The notes below the pieces were generated by a model. The model ran no database searches. It worked only from the letters and a program-made list of their open reading frames with translations, and had not been told where the DNA came from. Below are positions 10,171 through 21,257 of a stretch of 64,000 nt of DNA, piece after piece. The stretch spans positions 329,481-393,480 of the forward strand of contig MU004232.1 in NCBI GenBank assembly GCA_010405405.1, given 5' to 3'. How positions within the stretch are numbered: position 1 is the first letter of the stretch; each line of letters opens with the position of its first letter. The stretch comes from Microthyrium microscopicum. Its lineage: Eukaryota; Ascomycota; Dothideomycetes; Microthyriales; Microthyriaceae. Both the position numbers and the translations under genes were made by a program.

Positions 10171-13100
10171 TTACCTCAGAGCTGTGCATTTTATTACTGC
10201 CAGTTCACCGTTGTTGGGTATCAATAATGTTCCGTTGGCGAGCAACGTGCACAGCTTCAGACAATCCACATTCCACCAATCTTTTGGGAGGAAATAGTAC
10301 TCTTTAACCTCTTCCTTCTCCACGCTCGGCCCAAGCTTGTATGAGCATAGCCAGTAGTCCTTGTCCAAGAAGATGAAACCTTGCACCGGTAAGATTCCCA
10401 GCGGAAGCTCAACTCGCTTCTGTACCTCCACTGGAACATCATGTGCAATAATGGATGATGTTGCACTCGTAGTGGGAAGATCAAAGAAAGAAGTCACCTC
10501 TTCGCTCAGGTCTTCCAGCTTTTTCTGATAGTTTATCACGATCTGTAATGTCCGAGGAAGGCTTAGGACACGGTCGATTATCATAGACGAAGTCAATGTG
10601 GAGGATCCGTCAGTTCGTGTTGTTGTTGATTGTTGCAAGTCGTCCCATTTGTAGAAAGATACACCTTTGACATCCAGAGCCATGAGGAGACTTGAATTCG
10701 AGGGATGCTCGATCCATGCTGTGTTAGACACTTCAATCGAATGACTCCTTACAGGTTGACTGTGCGTGTGAAATACCATAGCCTCTGGACCATTTTGAAC
10801 GAAGAGAATACTGCCATCGTCATTCAGCATGATTTTTCTGATGCCCTCTTCTCGCAATGTCAACCGTTGTTCAAATTCCTGGGACGCGGTCCAGGTAAGA
10901 TCTTGTTCTTGTTGCACCTTTTTAACCACCACTCTGCCGGCCAACCCAGCACAAGCTAGATAGTCTCCATCTCCTGACCAGTTCAAGTGCCCAATCGAAA
11001 GTTGAACCGGCGACTTCCATAGTTCAATAGTCTCGTGCTCTTCTTCGAGGGAATCAACCATGCTTACGACCCCTTTTTCGTTTCCAACAGCTTGATAGCG
11101 ACCTTGGATTTGAATTCCTATTGCAGTGATCTGGTCCCGGACCTCCGATGAAGATTTTGACATGGCACGAGTTGTGATAGTGGCTAAATCACTTTTAACA
11201 TCACTGTCCTGTTCAATTCCGCCATCCACTCGTAACAGAGCGTTTGGTTCCCATACATTACAGTGATGTCCCCTAACGTCAAAGAGACGCTTGCCATCAG
11301 GGCTGAAACATATGTTGTTGATCAGACCCTCCACCGAGAGGTGATAGATTTGGGTGAAGTGCTCGTAATTGAATATTTTGAGAGCACCATGCCTATCGCC
11401 GGTGGCAAAGAAGCTGCCGTCCAAACTGCATGTTATGTATCTCGCTTCGGCGTCTAGTTCTTGTTGAACATGATCAAAAGGGTTCCATCGGAAGACTTCT
11501 CCTCCCATGTAGATACCGAGTATCTCCTTCCCGTTCGGGTGCCATAGGACCTCATCAACAACGGTCCAAGAGTTACCTGCAAAACTTTTGTTTCTCATAT
11601 TCCGGCCAATAAGCTCAGGTGGATCCAGGGAGAAGACGGATAAGGGATAAGCACGATATGCTACTGCCATATAAGCGGCGTCTGGAGTAAAGGCAACTCG
11701 CCACGGGACCTTGTGTACTGGCCTATCCAGAGCGATCTCATCTTTCAATAGATGGGGGTGCAGAACTTCCCATTTCGGGTCTGATGCGTTTAGGTTGGCG
11801 GACCTGATCAACCGGTCATCTGATCCGGCGATCACTTCTGTATCGTCTTTCGCGAAGATGAGGTTTAGTGCTTTACTGCCTCTTGGGTTTTGGATTTTCT
11901 TTACGACTTTGCCGAGCTTGATGTCCCAGACTTTAGTAGTCCGAAAGCCATAGGTTGCTAAACTTTTGAAGGATGAACTAAAACACACTGCGCAAACACG
12001 TTCCGTATGTGCGAATGTTTTCAGTTTTTCGAAAGTGGTGGCGCTGTAGAGTACAACTTGACCTACACCAGTCAAGACTGCGATGTTTTCTGGGGAACAG
12101 AGTACAGTGAGAGCTTGAGACTCTGGACCAAGAGACAGACGAGCGAGACTGTCATCCCATTGTTCTTTCGATAGCCCTTTCACGCTAAGAGAATATGGTT
12201 GGACGTTGTGATGCTCAAACCAGCGATACATGGTAGTATTTCGGGGACAAAAAGGCGGTATCTGGTTGTAGATAGTAGATGGCCTAGCAAGGAGATTGTC
12301 ACCGAACTTGCCGAGAAGCTTCAGTAAATCTATTGCCCACGACTCGACATCATCAAGTTCTTGCCACCGGTGCTGCATTGGATTTGTCTCGGAATAGCGG
12401 ATTCGTTTGGCTCTTGCAAGTCTAGACAAGCTCTTAGATGCCGATACGAGAATGCGTAGGAGGTTATTTGATGCCAAAGCTGTGATCCAAGAGAGAACCG
12501 AGTATCCTCGCAAGAACTCAGAAAGAGCCAGTAAAGTGGTTTCTGATTCGACGCTTGTACGGTCAAGATGGTAAGGCCAAGAAGTCGCAGCGTAAATCAT
12601 AAATGATCTATCGTCAACTGGGCGTGTCGTTGTTCCAGAGGGTCCTGATTCACGCCGAGCATATCTTGTTTCCAGAACCGAAAGACATTTCTTGAACAGC
12701 CTCTCGTGTCCGTCAGCTTGGTTGACGGCTAGTACGGATTGCATCTCTAGGACATGATCGCGAGCAGTTTGATGAACCATTACAAGATGATCGGTGGCAT
12801 CCGCTATTACAAACTGCCCACAAACTCGATTAATCGTCAGTTTTGCGTCCATCACAAGATTATGATCTGGTTGTAATGCTTGCACCAATTCACCAAGACT
12901 CAGCGGTCGCCTTGAGCATACGGCCCAAGTCAAAATCTCTTGACCTAGTCTCTGGTCTCTCGGTCTCTTGAGGGACTCCAATAAAGTGTCTTCCATCCGT
13001 TGGTAAAATTCTGTAAGTTCTGTTGGCATAGATTCAAGGGTCTCGTCAAGATCTTCTTGTGTGTTGCATTCCCTGACCTCATCGAAGGCAAGTCTTGCCC

Positions 13101-15124
13101 ATAAGAAATTGGTTCCTGCCCCGGCTACTAGCCGTTCGACAATCTGTGTTTTGAATTCAGTGCGAGCACGTAAATATTTGACCTCGTCTTCCAAAAAGTT
13201 ACGGATATCTCGTCGCGTGTCTTCAATTGGCAGATATCCAACAGGTACATTTGTCTTGAGCCGCTCAAATGATGTGACCAAATCTGGTGTCTGTCTACTA
13301 ACAAGGAGAATCTTTATTGGCATAGATGACTCGGAGACGTCTGTCAGCATTTCTATGAGGGCACGAGGATGATCTGCTTCATCAAGAGCGTCGATGATCC
13401 AGTAAAGAGTGGAGGACGTATAAACCCGGAATAGAATCTCTCGAAAGACTTTGTCCCATATCGTCTTTGCATCCGCTTTTTCTAGACTTTTGGCGGAAAG
13501 TTTGTGTTCTTGTAAAGCCCGGCGGAATTGTGGCAGTCTGTCTGCGATCTGAAAAGCCAAGACACGGAGGCATGTGCTGAGCGATCGTTTGGAGGCATCA
13601 CCGAACCTGAAGAAATAGTAAACGCAAAATGCCTCTTCTTGCAAGTGGTGTATGACAAATGAAGACAAGATCGATTTTCCGCTTCCTGGCAAGGCATGAA
13701 GCCATAGCATGGAAGTGCCGCGATCTTCATCTCGCCATTGCTCAAATACACTATTGGAGAGGATCCAAAGACAAGTCCCAGGCGTCCAACGCTTCCGAAA
13801 GAATTGGAGATCATCCCGGAAGTTGTTAGGAACTGCGAGAAAGGACTCGAGGTAAGCAAGGCCTGGCCGCTGCTCTGAGCCCAAAAGATGAATGCCTAAA
13901 AATGTGAACACATATGACAAGAGTCGAAGAGTTTCAATCTATACCTTTCGCGTGGACTTTCCTCATGAGAAGCTTGAGACCATTTTTGATATGGACGTAA
14001 TTCGAATCTCTTGAGCTGTTGAATTTAGTTATGGAATTGTGATCTGCTTCCAATGGCACTGAAGTTTCTGCATGCGTTCCAATCTCGGCGGATGTCTGAT
14101 CTAGAACCATCTGTATAGATTGTCAGCCAATCTCCATGACTAAATCTTCCCAACTGACCAAGCTATGGCGCGCTATGGGCGTTGAAAGCGTTTCATAGTA
14201 GGATAATATTTCTAGCCTAGATGCAAAATGACGGAATTGTTCGTTGATCGAATTTGCAAGTTCCGAGCCATCCCATATCTCTCCAGACGATCTGTAATAC
14301 TCAACAGGGTGTTCCGACACTGATACAGTCAAGATTCGTTCCATGATAGATTCCATATCGTGACTGCGGTTTGGTGTTGCCAGGAATATAATAGCGCTGA
14401 TGGATGAAATGATGTCTCGATATTCTGAATCGTTGTGGCCATAAAGATATGCTTGCTTGACTACCAGCCCACCAAGTGAATGCACGATGAATATGATAGG
14501 TCTTTGGCCTAGGATGATGTCTTCAGTATGGCCGATGGGTAATTCTTTCATAGCTTCCAACAGCGCTCTTGCGAAAAAGCCGATATTTGAAAGAGGATTT
14601 GGGCCTCCATTGTTAGGGACAGCATTGTAACCAAACGAGAGTATCCGCGCTGTCTGAATGCCTGGTTCGTTGGGAAGCCATCTTTTTGGCCAGAACTTGT
14701 CGGCATGTCTATCTTTGGTCCAAGTTGAGCGACTGGTGCCCCCGATGCCATGTACAAAAATAATATCGAGAGGTGGAGATATTTCAGGCTCATATATCAG
14801 TTCCAGACCTAAGGGATCCGGGGGTGCCTCCTGAGTTGCCATATCCCGAAGCCGTTGAGGAATGCCTGTGTTAGTTCGTCCTTGTAGTAATACTGGTGGC
14901 TTTTGGTCGGTAGAGGTGGCCTGAGATCTCCTATTACACTGCTGAGCCTCATCAGATGGGGTTGCTGATTCAATTGGTGTTGACGCTCCCTGTGTTGTTT
15001 TGGAAGGCTCTCCTACCAAACCTGACCTCAGCTCACGCTTGCTCTTTCCAGGACGATTTTTTAGCAAATGATACTAAGTGAGGTGAGTCGTTTGTTGGAC
15101 TACAGGTGGGTTACCACCTACCAT
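10171..15124 (-). CDS. NLR-type protein: SesB-like alpha/beta hydrolase, NACHT, degenerate WD40 propeller
   Basis: Three introns (15074-15121, 14111-14158, 13896-13944) join exons into 4809 nt, giving 1602 residues. The first coding exon would be only the ATG (15122-15124), spliced through GTAGGT...TTAG to YHLLKNRPGK; without it the first in-frame Met is about residue 79. Residues about 100-330 are a SesB/PGAP1-like lipase-fold effector with the FVHGIGG oxyanion loop (about 107-113) and nucleophile elbow VHSLGG (Ser about 200). The splice at 14158 restores ARHSLMVLDQTSAEIG and PLEADHNSITKF, matching the SesB C-terminal region. NACHT follows with Walker A LPGSGKS (about 430-436) and Walker B YWIIDALDEAD (about 526-536). 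The C-terminal 600 residues carry divergent WD-type blades, for example SLATYGFRTTKVWDI and CSLDGSFFATGDRHGALKIF. Fungal NLRs of this plan act in incompatibility and innate-type immunity; the ligand is unknown. The frame is intact throughout. Confidence 0.9.
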
Positions 15125-16096
15125 AGTATGATCGACGTCAATACTCAGCCGAGCCGGCCACTAATGCTACTCTCCAGTGTCCAAAAAAGCTAGGCGAACA
15201 TCAAAAGCGATCCATAACATGTTTTGCTTAAGCTAGGTTTTGGGCTGAGTTCAAAGCAGTGCCCCAGCGCAAGGCAGTTTGAATCCAAGGCATCTTCAAG
15301 GGATTATCCAAAGCATGTATAGTTTGGTTGCCCCAGGGCGACCAAGTAAACCGTAATATATCTCGTAGTTTACAATGGGGGTAGAACCCACGCCCAGGCC
15401 AATCAAGATCGTCTCATGCGGGAAGGGTGTGACCAGTTCGTACTTGATTATCGTTTGCAAAAGTCCCAAAGTTCAGCCTTATGACTCCGACCAAGCGTTA
15501 TTAGACAGTCAAACAGCGAATTTTTCCTAATTTTATGCGATACCGACTTTCTGTAGACTGAGGCTCACTCAACTTTCTATTTAGTGAGTAGGAAAATCAA
15601 TAGAGCATAACGTGATAAATCTGAATTTACATTTCACGCGAAGGAGCCATGGATTGGGGACCAGAAAATGCACCCCGCACAACAACCCATTCTTGCAAGG
15701 ATTTGATAGGTTTTTGTCCGCATATGGAGTGATACATGGTCATACACGAATCATGGTGTGGGTATTGTGGCCTGACCCGTAATAAGCCAGTCTATCATGC
15801 AGCAGAGGCGTAGCTCCCATGTTACTAAGGGGACAACTGTCGTGGTGTCTGTTGCTCTTTCTTCTCCTCCAGTCTGACCGGTCAACAACTAGGCAGGTAC
15901 CTAGCCTTGTGATTGTAAAAGTAAGGCGAAGGATCTACTTCCTGAGCACCAATCATCTTATAATGTATTTAGTTGCATAACATAGCCTCAAACACGTCAG
16001 ACGAAGTATCTTGCTTCAATACATAAAATCTATATAAGACTGTTCATCGGAGTGAATTTATGCGCGTATAATCGCACTTCTATACCAAATCTCAGG
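15125..16096. other. Intergenic region between divergent NLR and kinase genes
   Basis: No coding frame was recognised. The NLR promoter lies on the left and the fructosamine-kinase-like promoter on the right. The stretch from 15530 to 15620 is AT-rich. Confidence 0.5.
16031..16038 (+). promoter_or_regulatory. Candidate TATA box
   Basis: TATATAAG lies 59 nt before the chosen ATG at 16097. The position suits a fungal core promoter, but this is sequence matching only. Confidence 0.45.
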
Positions 16097-17363
16097 ATGA
16101 GCAGCAGCGCTGACAACACAGGGAGGCCTGATCCCACGAGGATGAGCAGTAGCATTGTTATGGAAGCGCCTGAGATCGTCGAACAGTGGAAGCCACCTAC
16201 AGAGTCTCTTGGCCGTGTCCCATTAGTGACGCCTGGAAAGAGTGGGGATAAACCAATTGAAGGAGATTTTCCATTGGATCAGGTGGTAATTGATCGTGCG
16301 TGTTTTGATCTAGTTATATTGATAGAACGGTGGCTGACCTTGGAATAGAGCTTCCACCTGGCACCGTAGTTCATTCTTGCAACCGATACGGCGCCTCAGC
16401 ATGGACTGTGACCGCTCGAATTGAAACCACTACAGCAGATGGGGAAGAGCAATTTTTCTTTGTCAAGTGTGCGGATGCCGATCAAGGAAAAGCGATGCTG
16501 GAAGGAGAGTTCAACTCTATGCGCGAGTTGTACAACACGGCTCCAAATTTCATTCCGAAACCGCACACATGGGGAAAGCTCAACGTCAGTAATCCAGATA
16601 CATACTTCTTTCTCTGTCAATTCATCGAGATGACAAATGATAATCCGGACCCAACTCAGCTATGTATCAAAATGGTGGAGCTTCATCGGAACAGTGTCTC
16701 ACCGACTGGCCAATTTGGCTTCCATATCAATACTTGTCAAGGAAATCTCCCTCAACAGACATCCTGGAGCCCAACCTGGACTGGCTTCTTCAGTCAGATG
16801 TTAAGAGGAGCCATGGCACTCAACATTAAGTACAACGGGAAATGGAAAGACCTTGAGGAATGTGTCGAACGATTGATCAAAGACGTTATTCCGCAACTCA
16901 TTGCACCACTAGAGTCTGATGGACGTTCGGTGAAACCTTCTCTCATTCATGGCGATTTGTGGGAGGGTAACGTTGGCACCAGCTTTGAGACTGGCGAGAT
17001 CTACACCTTTGATGCAAGCGTATATTATGGTCACAATGAGATCGAGGTTGCAATTTGGCGTGCTAGGTTTAACAAGATCTTGGGCGCAAAGGTCTATTTG
17101 AACACATATCTTGCTCGGATGGGCATCAGCGAGCCTGTCGAGCAGTTTGATGATCGCCATAGGATATACAGTGTATATCACACACTTCATGAGTCCGCTT
17201 GCCATAATGGAAGCTCGTTCCGAGAAGAGTAAGGGTTAAGAGAAAGCCAGTGGATGATCTCAACTAACGCATTGTCCATAGGTGCTATGAAAACATCAAA
17301 TTCCTGCTCGAGAAGTACCCACCAGTAACAACCGCTGGTGACACTGCCGCTGGTGCTTCATGA
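16097..17363 (+). CDS. Fructosamine-3-kinase-like protein
   Basis: Exons 16097-16295, 16349-17228 and 17282-17363 give 1161 nt, 386 residues. The family phosphorylates ketosamine (glycated) groups on proteins; many fungal members have unknown substrates. Evidence by spliced position: SYGASAWTVTAR-like core (NRYGASAWTVTAR near 79-90), FFFVKCA with the ATP-binding Lys (about 106), EGEFNSM with the paired Glu (about 119), the catalytic loop LIHGDLWEGN (about 265-274) and FDASVYYGHNEIEVA (287-301) for the metal-binding step. Splicing at 17228/17282 replaces a stop with the family-like tail ECYENIKFLLEKYPP. The ATG at 16097 is the first true ATG in frame. The N-terminal 50 residues are low complexity. 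The gene stands between the NLR and an MFS transporter, with no obvious functional link to either. Confidence 0.88.
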
Positions 17364-18145
17364 ACGTTTTTGAAGTCGAAGTCAGCTTGTTCTCTGGAAG
17401 ATCTTGCTCCAATATCAGTAGTGAAATTGATGAGAGGTTAAAGTTAGGTAGCGACTAGAGCTCTAGCGGGTAGACGGCGCTCTTGAAAACCAACGCTAGT
17501 CAGCAGATCCACATTGTATGAGAAGACAGGATGGATGACGAAGGTTCTGATACCTTATTTATCGTTTCGATGATATGTCTAGAGAAATGAGAGTCTTCAC
17601 AAAACCAATGGAGCGATATCAGGTGGTAAAAATATAAAATAATCAAATTGCAAATTTAGCAATCTTCTAGGTATCCAATTGTAAACAGTGCTCGTAGTAA
17701 ATTGGCACTGAACTATTTGCATGGCTTTTTATCTCTCGTACAATACCGCATTTCATAATGAAATGCTCTATAATTTCAAATTTCGGTTGTGAAGAAATTA
17801 CAAAACATATTCATTGCCGATCTCGCCAATATCAAAAGACAGGTTTATCAATTTCACCGGTCAGCGCCGCTTGCGCAGTGTATGTTTCATTTCTATCCTT
17901 TCAGACCCTAGAACCTCCCCAGTAAGGTACGAGAAGATTCCGTACACGAATAAGCTGTTCTAAAGGTTTGCTTCCTACAATTATCTCATCCATCTTGAGG
18001 GTTACCTGACGAAGCAATGATGACTGTTTGAGCTACATCCCCGCAGTGTAATGAATCTTTGACATTGCCAACAAAACGTAAGACACTGATCTAACATTCC
18101 CTCAATTTTGCTGACATAACCTAGGAAGCTATACACATATTTTCT
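17364..18145. other. Intergenic, AT-rich
   Basis: This holds the 3' flank of the kinase gene and the promoter of the transporter. No gene or RNA was recognised; the stretch from 17630 to 17800 is notably AT-rich. Confidence 0.5.
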
Positions 18146-19735
18146 ATGCCAAATTCGACAGCTCTACTTATGCCTTCATTTGGAGACAGAGATGGCGAAG
18201 CTAAACCATCGGAACGTCCACCAACAAGCAGCAATAATGAGACTCAAAGCAACAGTCTCGCGATGGAGGAAGGTCAGCTCTCAAGACCCTACTCAGCCTT
18301 CACCAAGTCGCAGAAGCGGATGATAGTCATCTTGATCACCTTCGCAGCTGGATTCTCACCCATCTCATCTTTCATATTCTTCCCAACCATCAATGCCCTT
18401 TCTAGGGACTTGCACGTCAGCGTCGAGAAAATCAACCTCACAGTAACATCATATATGATCGTGGCTGGAATTGCTCCAGCAGTCATGGGAGATATGGCTG
18501 ACATGGCTGGCCGAAGAATAGTGTACCTGCTGACTCTGGCAATATATTGTGGAGCGAACATTGGATTAGCATTACAAGACAGCTGGCCAGCTCTGTTTGT
18601 TTTGAGAATGCTCCAGAGTGCCGGAGGCGCTGCTGTGATTGCTATTGGATATGGAACCGTCTCAGATATTGCAGCTCCTGCTGAGCGTGGTGGGTACGTA
18701 GGGATAGTGTTGCTTGGACCGAATATCGCGTTGACGATTGGCCCTGTGCTTGGAGGGATTTTGACTCAACATCCAAGCTGGAGGTGGACTTTTTGGCTGC
18801 TGGCTATAACTTCAGGACTGTGCCTTACTTTAATGGCCTTGTTACTGCCCGAAACCTCCCGGTTCATCGTTGGAAATGGCTCACGCCCGGTATCTGGATT
18901 GCAGGGCTCGATTGTGTCGTACATACAACAACGTAAAGGGCGACAGCAGGCTCGAGGTTCCCAAGAGGATGAAAAGCAAATCCATTATCGCCCCGACGAG
19001 CCAGCCAAACGAAAGCTACAGATCCCAAACCCTTTCGTTAGCTTGAAAATCCTCTTCGTCAGAGACGCGTTCCTCATCTTATCAATAACTGGCATCTACT
19101 ACATGAACTTCAGCTGTCTCCAAGCCTCCCTCTCAACGCTCATGATTAAACTCCACGGCTACTCTGAGCTCCAGGCAGGTCTTCTCTACCTTCCGTTTGG
19201 CATTGGCTCCATCCTCGGTGCCTACTGTTCAGGAATAATCATGGACCACGACTACAAAGCCACCGCCAAAGCACATGGAATGACTATCGACAAAAGAGCG
19301 GGTGATGATCTTAGTAAATTTCCGATTGAAAAGGCTAGATTCAAAAGTATCTGGTATTTCATCTCGCTCACTGGTGTTTGTACAATAGGTTATGGCTGGG
19401 CGTTGCAATCACGTACACATATTGCGGTTCCTTTGACACTGCAATTCATCATTGGGCTTACTACCGCGTTGACATTCAATATTTGCAATACGCTGTTGAC
19501 GGACCTACACCCAAAGTCACCTGCCGCGGCCCAAGCTGCGAATAACATTGCACGAGCTTCACTCGCTGGCGCAGGCCTTGCGTTCTTACAACCTATGCTG
19601 GACGCAGTGGGTATTGGATGGACATTCACTTTCTTTGGTGCACTGTGTTGGGGCTGTCTGGGCTTTGCTTGGATGGTATGGGGATTTGGGCACGGGTGGA
19701 GGGAAAGAATGATAGTGAAGGGTATTGAGCGATAA
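18146..19735 (+). CDS. MFS drug:proton antiporter, DHA1 (Qdr-like)
   Basis: An intronless gene of 529 residues. A cytoplasmic N-terminus of about 55 residues precedes hydrophobic helices compatible with 12 membrane spans. Motif A appears as GDMADMAGRRIVYL, the loop-2 form seen in the Qdr/Aqr/Dtr group of DHA1 transporters. The motif C-like region reads GPNIALTIGPVLGGIL, followed by HPSWRWTFWLL, also typical of that group. A long central loop (about residues 245-295) rich in Gln, Arg and Lys separates the two halves. Members export drugs, weak acids or metabolites; the substrate is unknown. There is no biosynthetic gene cluster beside it, so it is probably a stand-alone exporter at the plasma membrane. 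Confidence 0.92.
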   Translation: MPNSTALLMPSFGDRDGEAKPSERPPTSSNNETQSNSLAMEEGQLSRPYSAFTKSQKRMIVILITFAAGFSPISSFIFFPTINALSRDLHVSVEKINLTVTSYMIVAGIAPAVMGDMADMAGRRIVYLLTLAIYCGANIGLALQDSWPALFVLRMLQSAGGAAVIAIGYGTVSDIAAPAERGGYVGIVLLGPNIALTIGPVLGGILTQHPSWRWTFWLLAITSGLCLTLMALLLPETSRFIVGNGSRPVSGLQGSIVSYIQQRKGRQQARGSQEDEKQIHYRPDEPAKRKLQIPNPFVSLKILFVRDAFLILSITGIYYMNFSCLQASLSTLMIKLHGYSELQAGLLYLPFGIGSILGAYCSGIIMDHDYKATAKAHGMTIDKRAGDDLSKFPIEKARFKSIWYFISLTGVCTIGYGWALQSRTHIAVPLTLQFIIGLTTALTFNICNTLLTDLHPKSPAAAQAANNIARASLAGAGLAFLQPMLDAVGIGWTFTFFGALCWGCLGFAWMVWGFGHGWRERMIVKGIER

Positions 19736-19831
19736 GACGAGACATAATCCAAAGGGAGATTCTATTGATTTGGACTCCCATACTTCCTACCATAGCTGAC
19801 CTAGAGAACCACGACAAGCGAGGCTATTCTG

Positions 19832-20997
19832 TTATCTTTCTCGATTGGTCAACCATGGCTGCTCCACCAACAACTTTTTAATACCTTGGAGCAGCACCTC
19901 TCTCTTCAATTCCACTTGCACCGCCTTCACTGCTCCTAGCCTACTCGGCACGTCCCCTGCTTGTCTCGTCTCCTTCTTCAGCCACTCCTGGACCCAACGC
20001 CCTTCATATCCTAGCCCATTGATCGTTATTGACCGCATATTCCTCAAGTCCGTCAGCGGGCGAAACATGTGCTCCATCACCGCTCTTATTCGCTCTCGTC
20101 CGTACTCATACTTCCACAACTGCCAGGCATAGTCAATGCCCGAAAAGCCCGCCATCAGCCGCTGACCATAGTCGCAGACGTCAAAGACCAGCGTAAGCAC
20201 GCTAGTGCATTTCGCCGTCCACTCACAGATGCGCTGGATATGTCGCCAGTCCATACCAAATCGGAGGCGGTCTTCGCGCAGGACGAACCAGCGAATATGG
20301 CGGAGATACTGCGGTCCATCGGAACCGCACCAGTACTTGAATCTGGGAAACGCTTGTATGCTGATGTGGAAGGTCCGCGTGGTCAAGTAGTGATAGCGGG
20401 CTTCATATCGGGACTGACGGCATGTCCAGAGGAGTGGATGGGCAGTGCGATAGCAAATCGGGACGCGGCTGTCGGGGATCCAGATGGATTCGATGGCACC
20501 GTTGGAGCGGATTTCAATGGGTCGTGGAAAGGCTGGATTTGGGCTGTGTGGCGCTAGCGGATGGTCAAGTTCACCGAATACTGCATCATATATCTGGTTG
20601 CGGATTTCACCTGGTAGGGTGAGGAGGGTGTATGGCGTTCGGACGACGGGTTCGATAGTGCTTCTGGATGGGGACTCAAGAGCTTTGGCGGTCGGGGTTT
20701 CACGCTGGATTTGCCATTCTGAAGATTAAGTTAGCGGGATAATTCGCCAAAAAGCGTGGGAATATTGAACGGACCTACGACGATACAGGCCAGCTGGAGG
20801 AGCAGATCAATTGTATGAAGCAAAAAGCTAATCAGGACAGTCACCCCATGAATAACAAGATTTGTCATCCGTCTTTCCAAGACTGCCATACTGAAAATCG
20901 GCATTTCCTCTCGGCCTTGGAAGTTGTAAGAAAGATGCACAGAGAAGGTGACTAGACAGGCAAAAATGTTGGTGATGACTATTTTCCCGAGTGGCAT
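19832..20997 (-). CDS. 2EXR-domain protein with two N-terminal membrane segments
   Basis: Two exons (20775-20997 and 19832-20718) joined over a 56 bp intron give 369 residues; the splice reads CIVVEWQIQRE. Exon 1 carries two hydrophobic segments (about residues 6-23 and 47-74). From about residue 105 the text YTLLTLPGEIRNQIYDAVF is the start of a 2EXR domain, the F-box-like fungal family seen twice more in this window. The domain then runs through PLLWTCRQSRYEARYHYL, the usual conserved block. Function is unknown; the domain is often expanded in plant-associated and saprotrophic ascomycetes. The membrane front is unusual for the family, so the exon 1 join deserves transcript support. Confidence 0.75.
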
Positions 20998-21257
20998 TGT
21001 GACTCAAGTGGAAGGCACCACGGGAGATAAATGAGATTAATTTCTCCACAAGGCAGGAGCACTGAAGGGAGAGGAATACATTTTTTGATAGCAGACTTTG
21101 GCAGCTGTGTATATAATTTTCCTCAAGCTGTCAAAGCTGCCCAGAGCTTTGCAAACAGGTCAATAAACAAACATGGTGGTATCTTCCAAACTCCCCCCAT
21201 CGCTATGATAAACCCAAAATCAACAAAGAGGAATCATGAACAACGTAGAGTTCGACC

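Noticed and set aside
16330-16348. ATG at 16330 as start of the fructosamine-kinase-like gene
   Set aside because: It lies inside the inferred intron 16296-16348. The upstream exon adds the family-like GDFPLDQVVID segment in phase.
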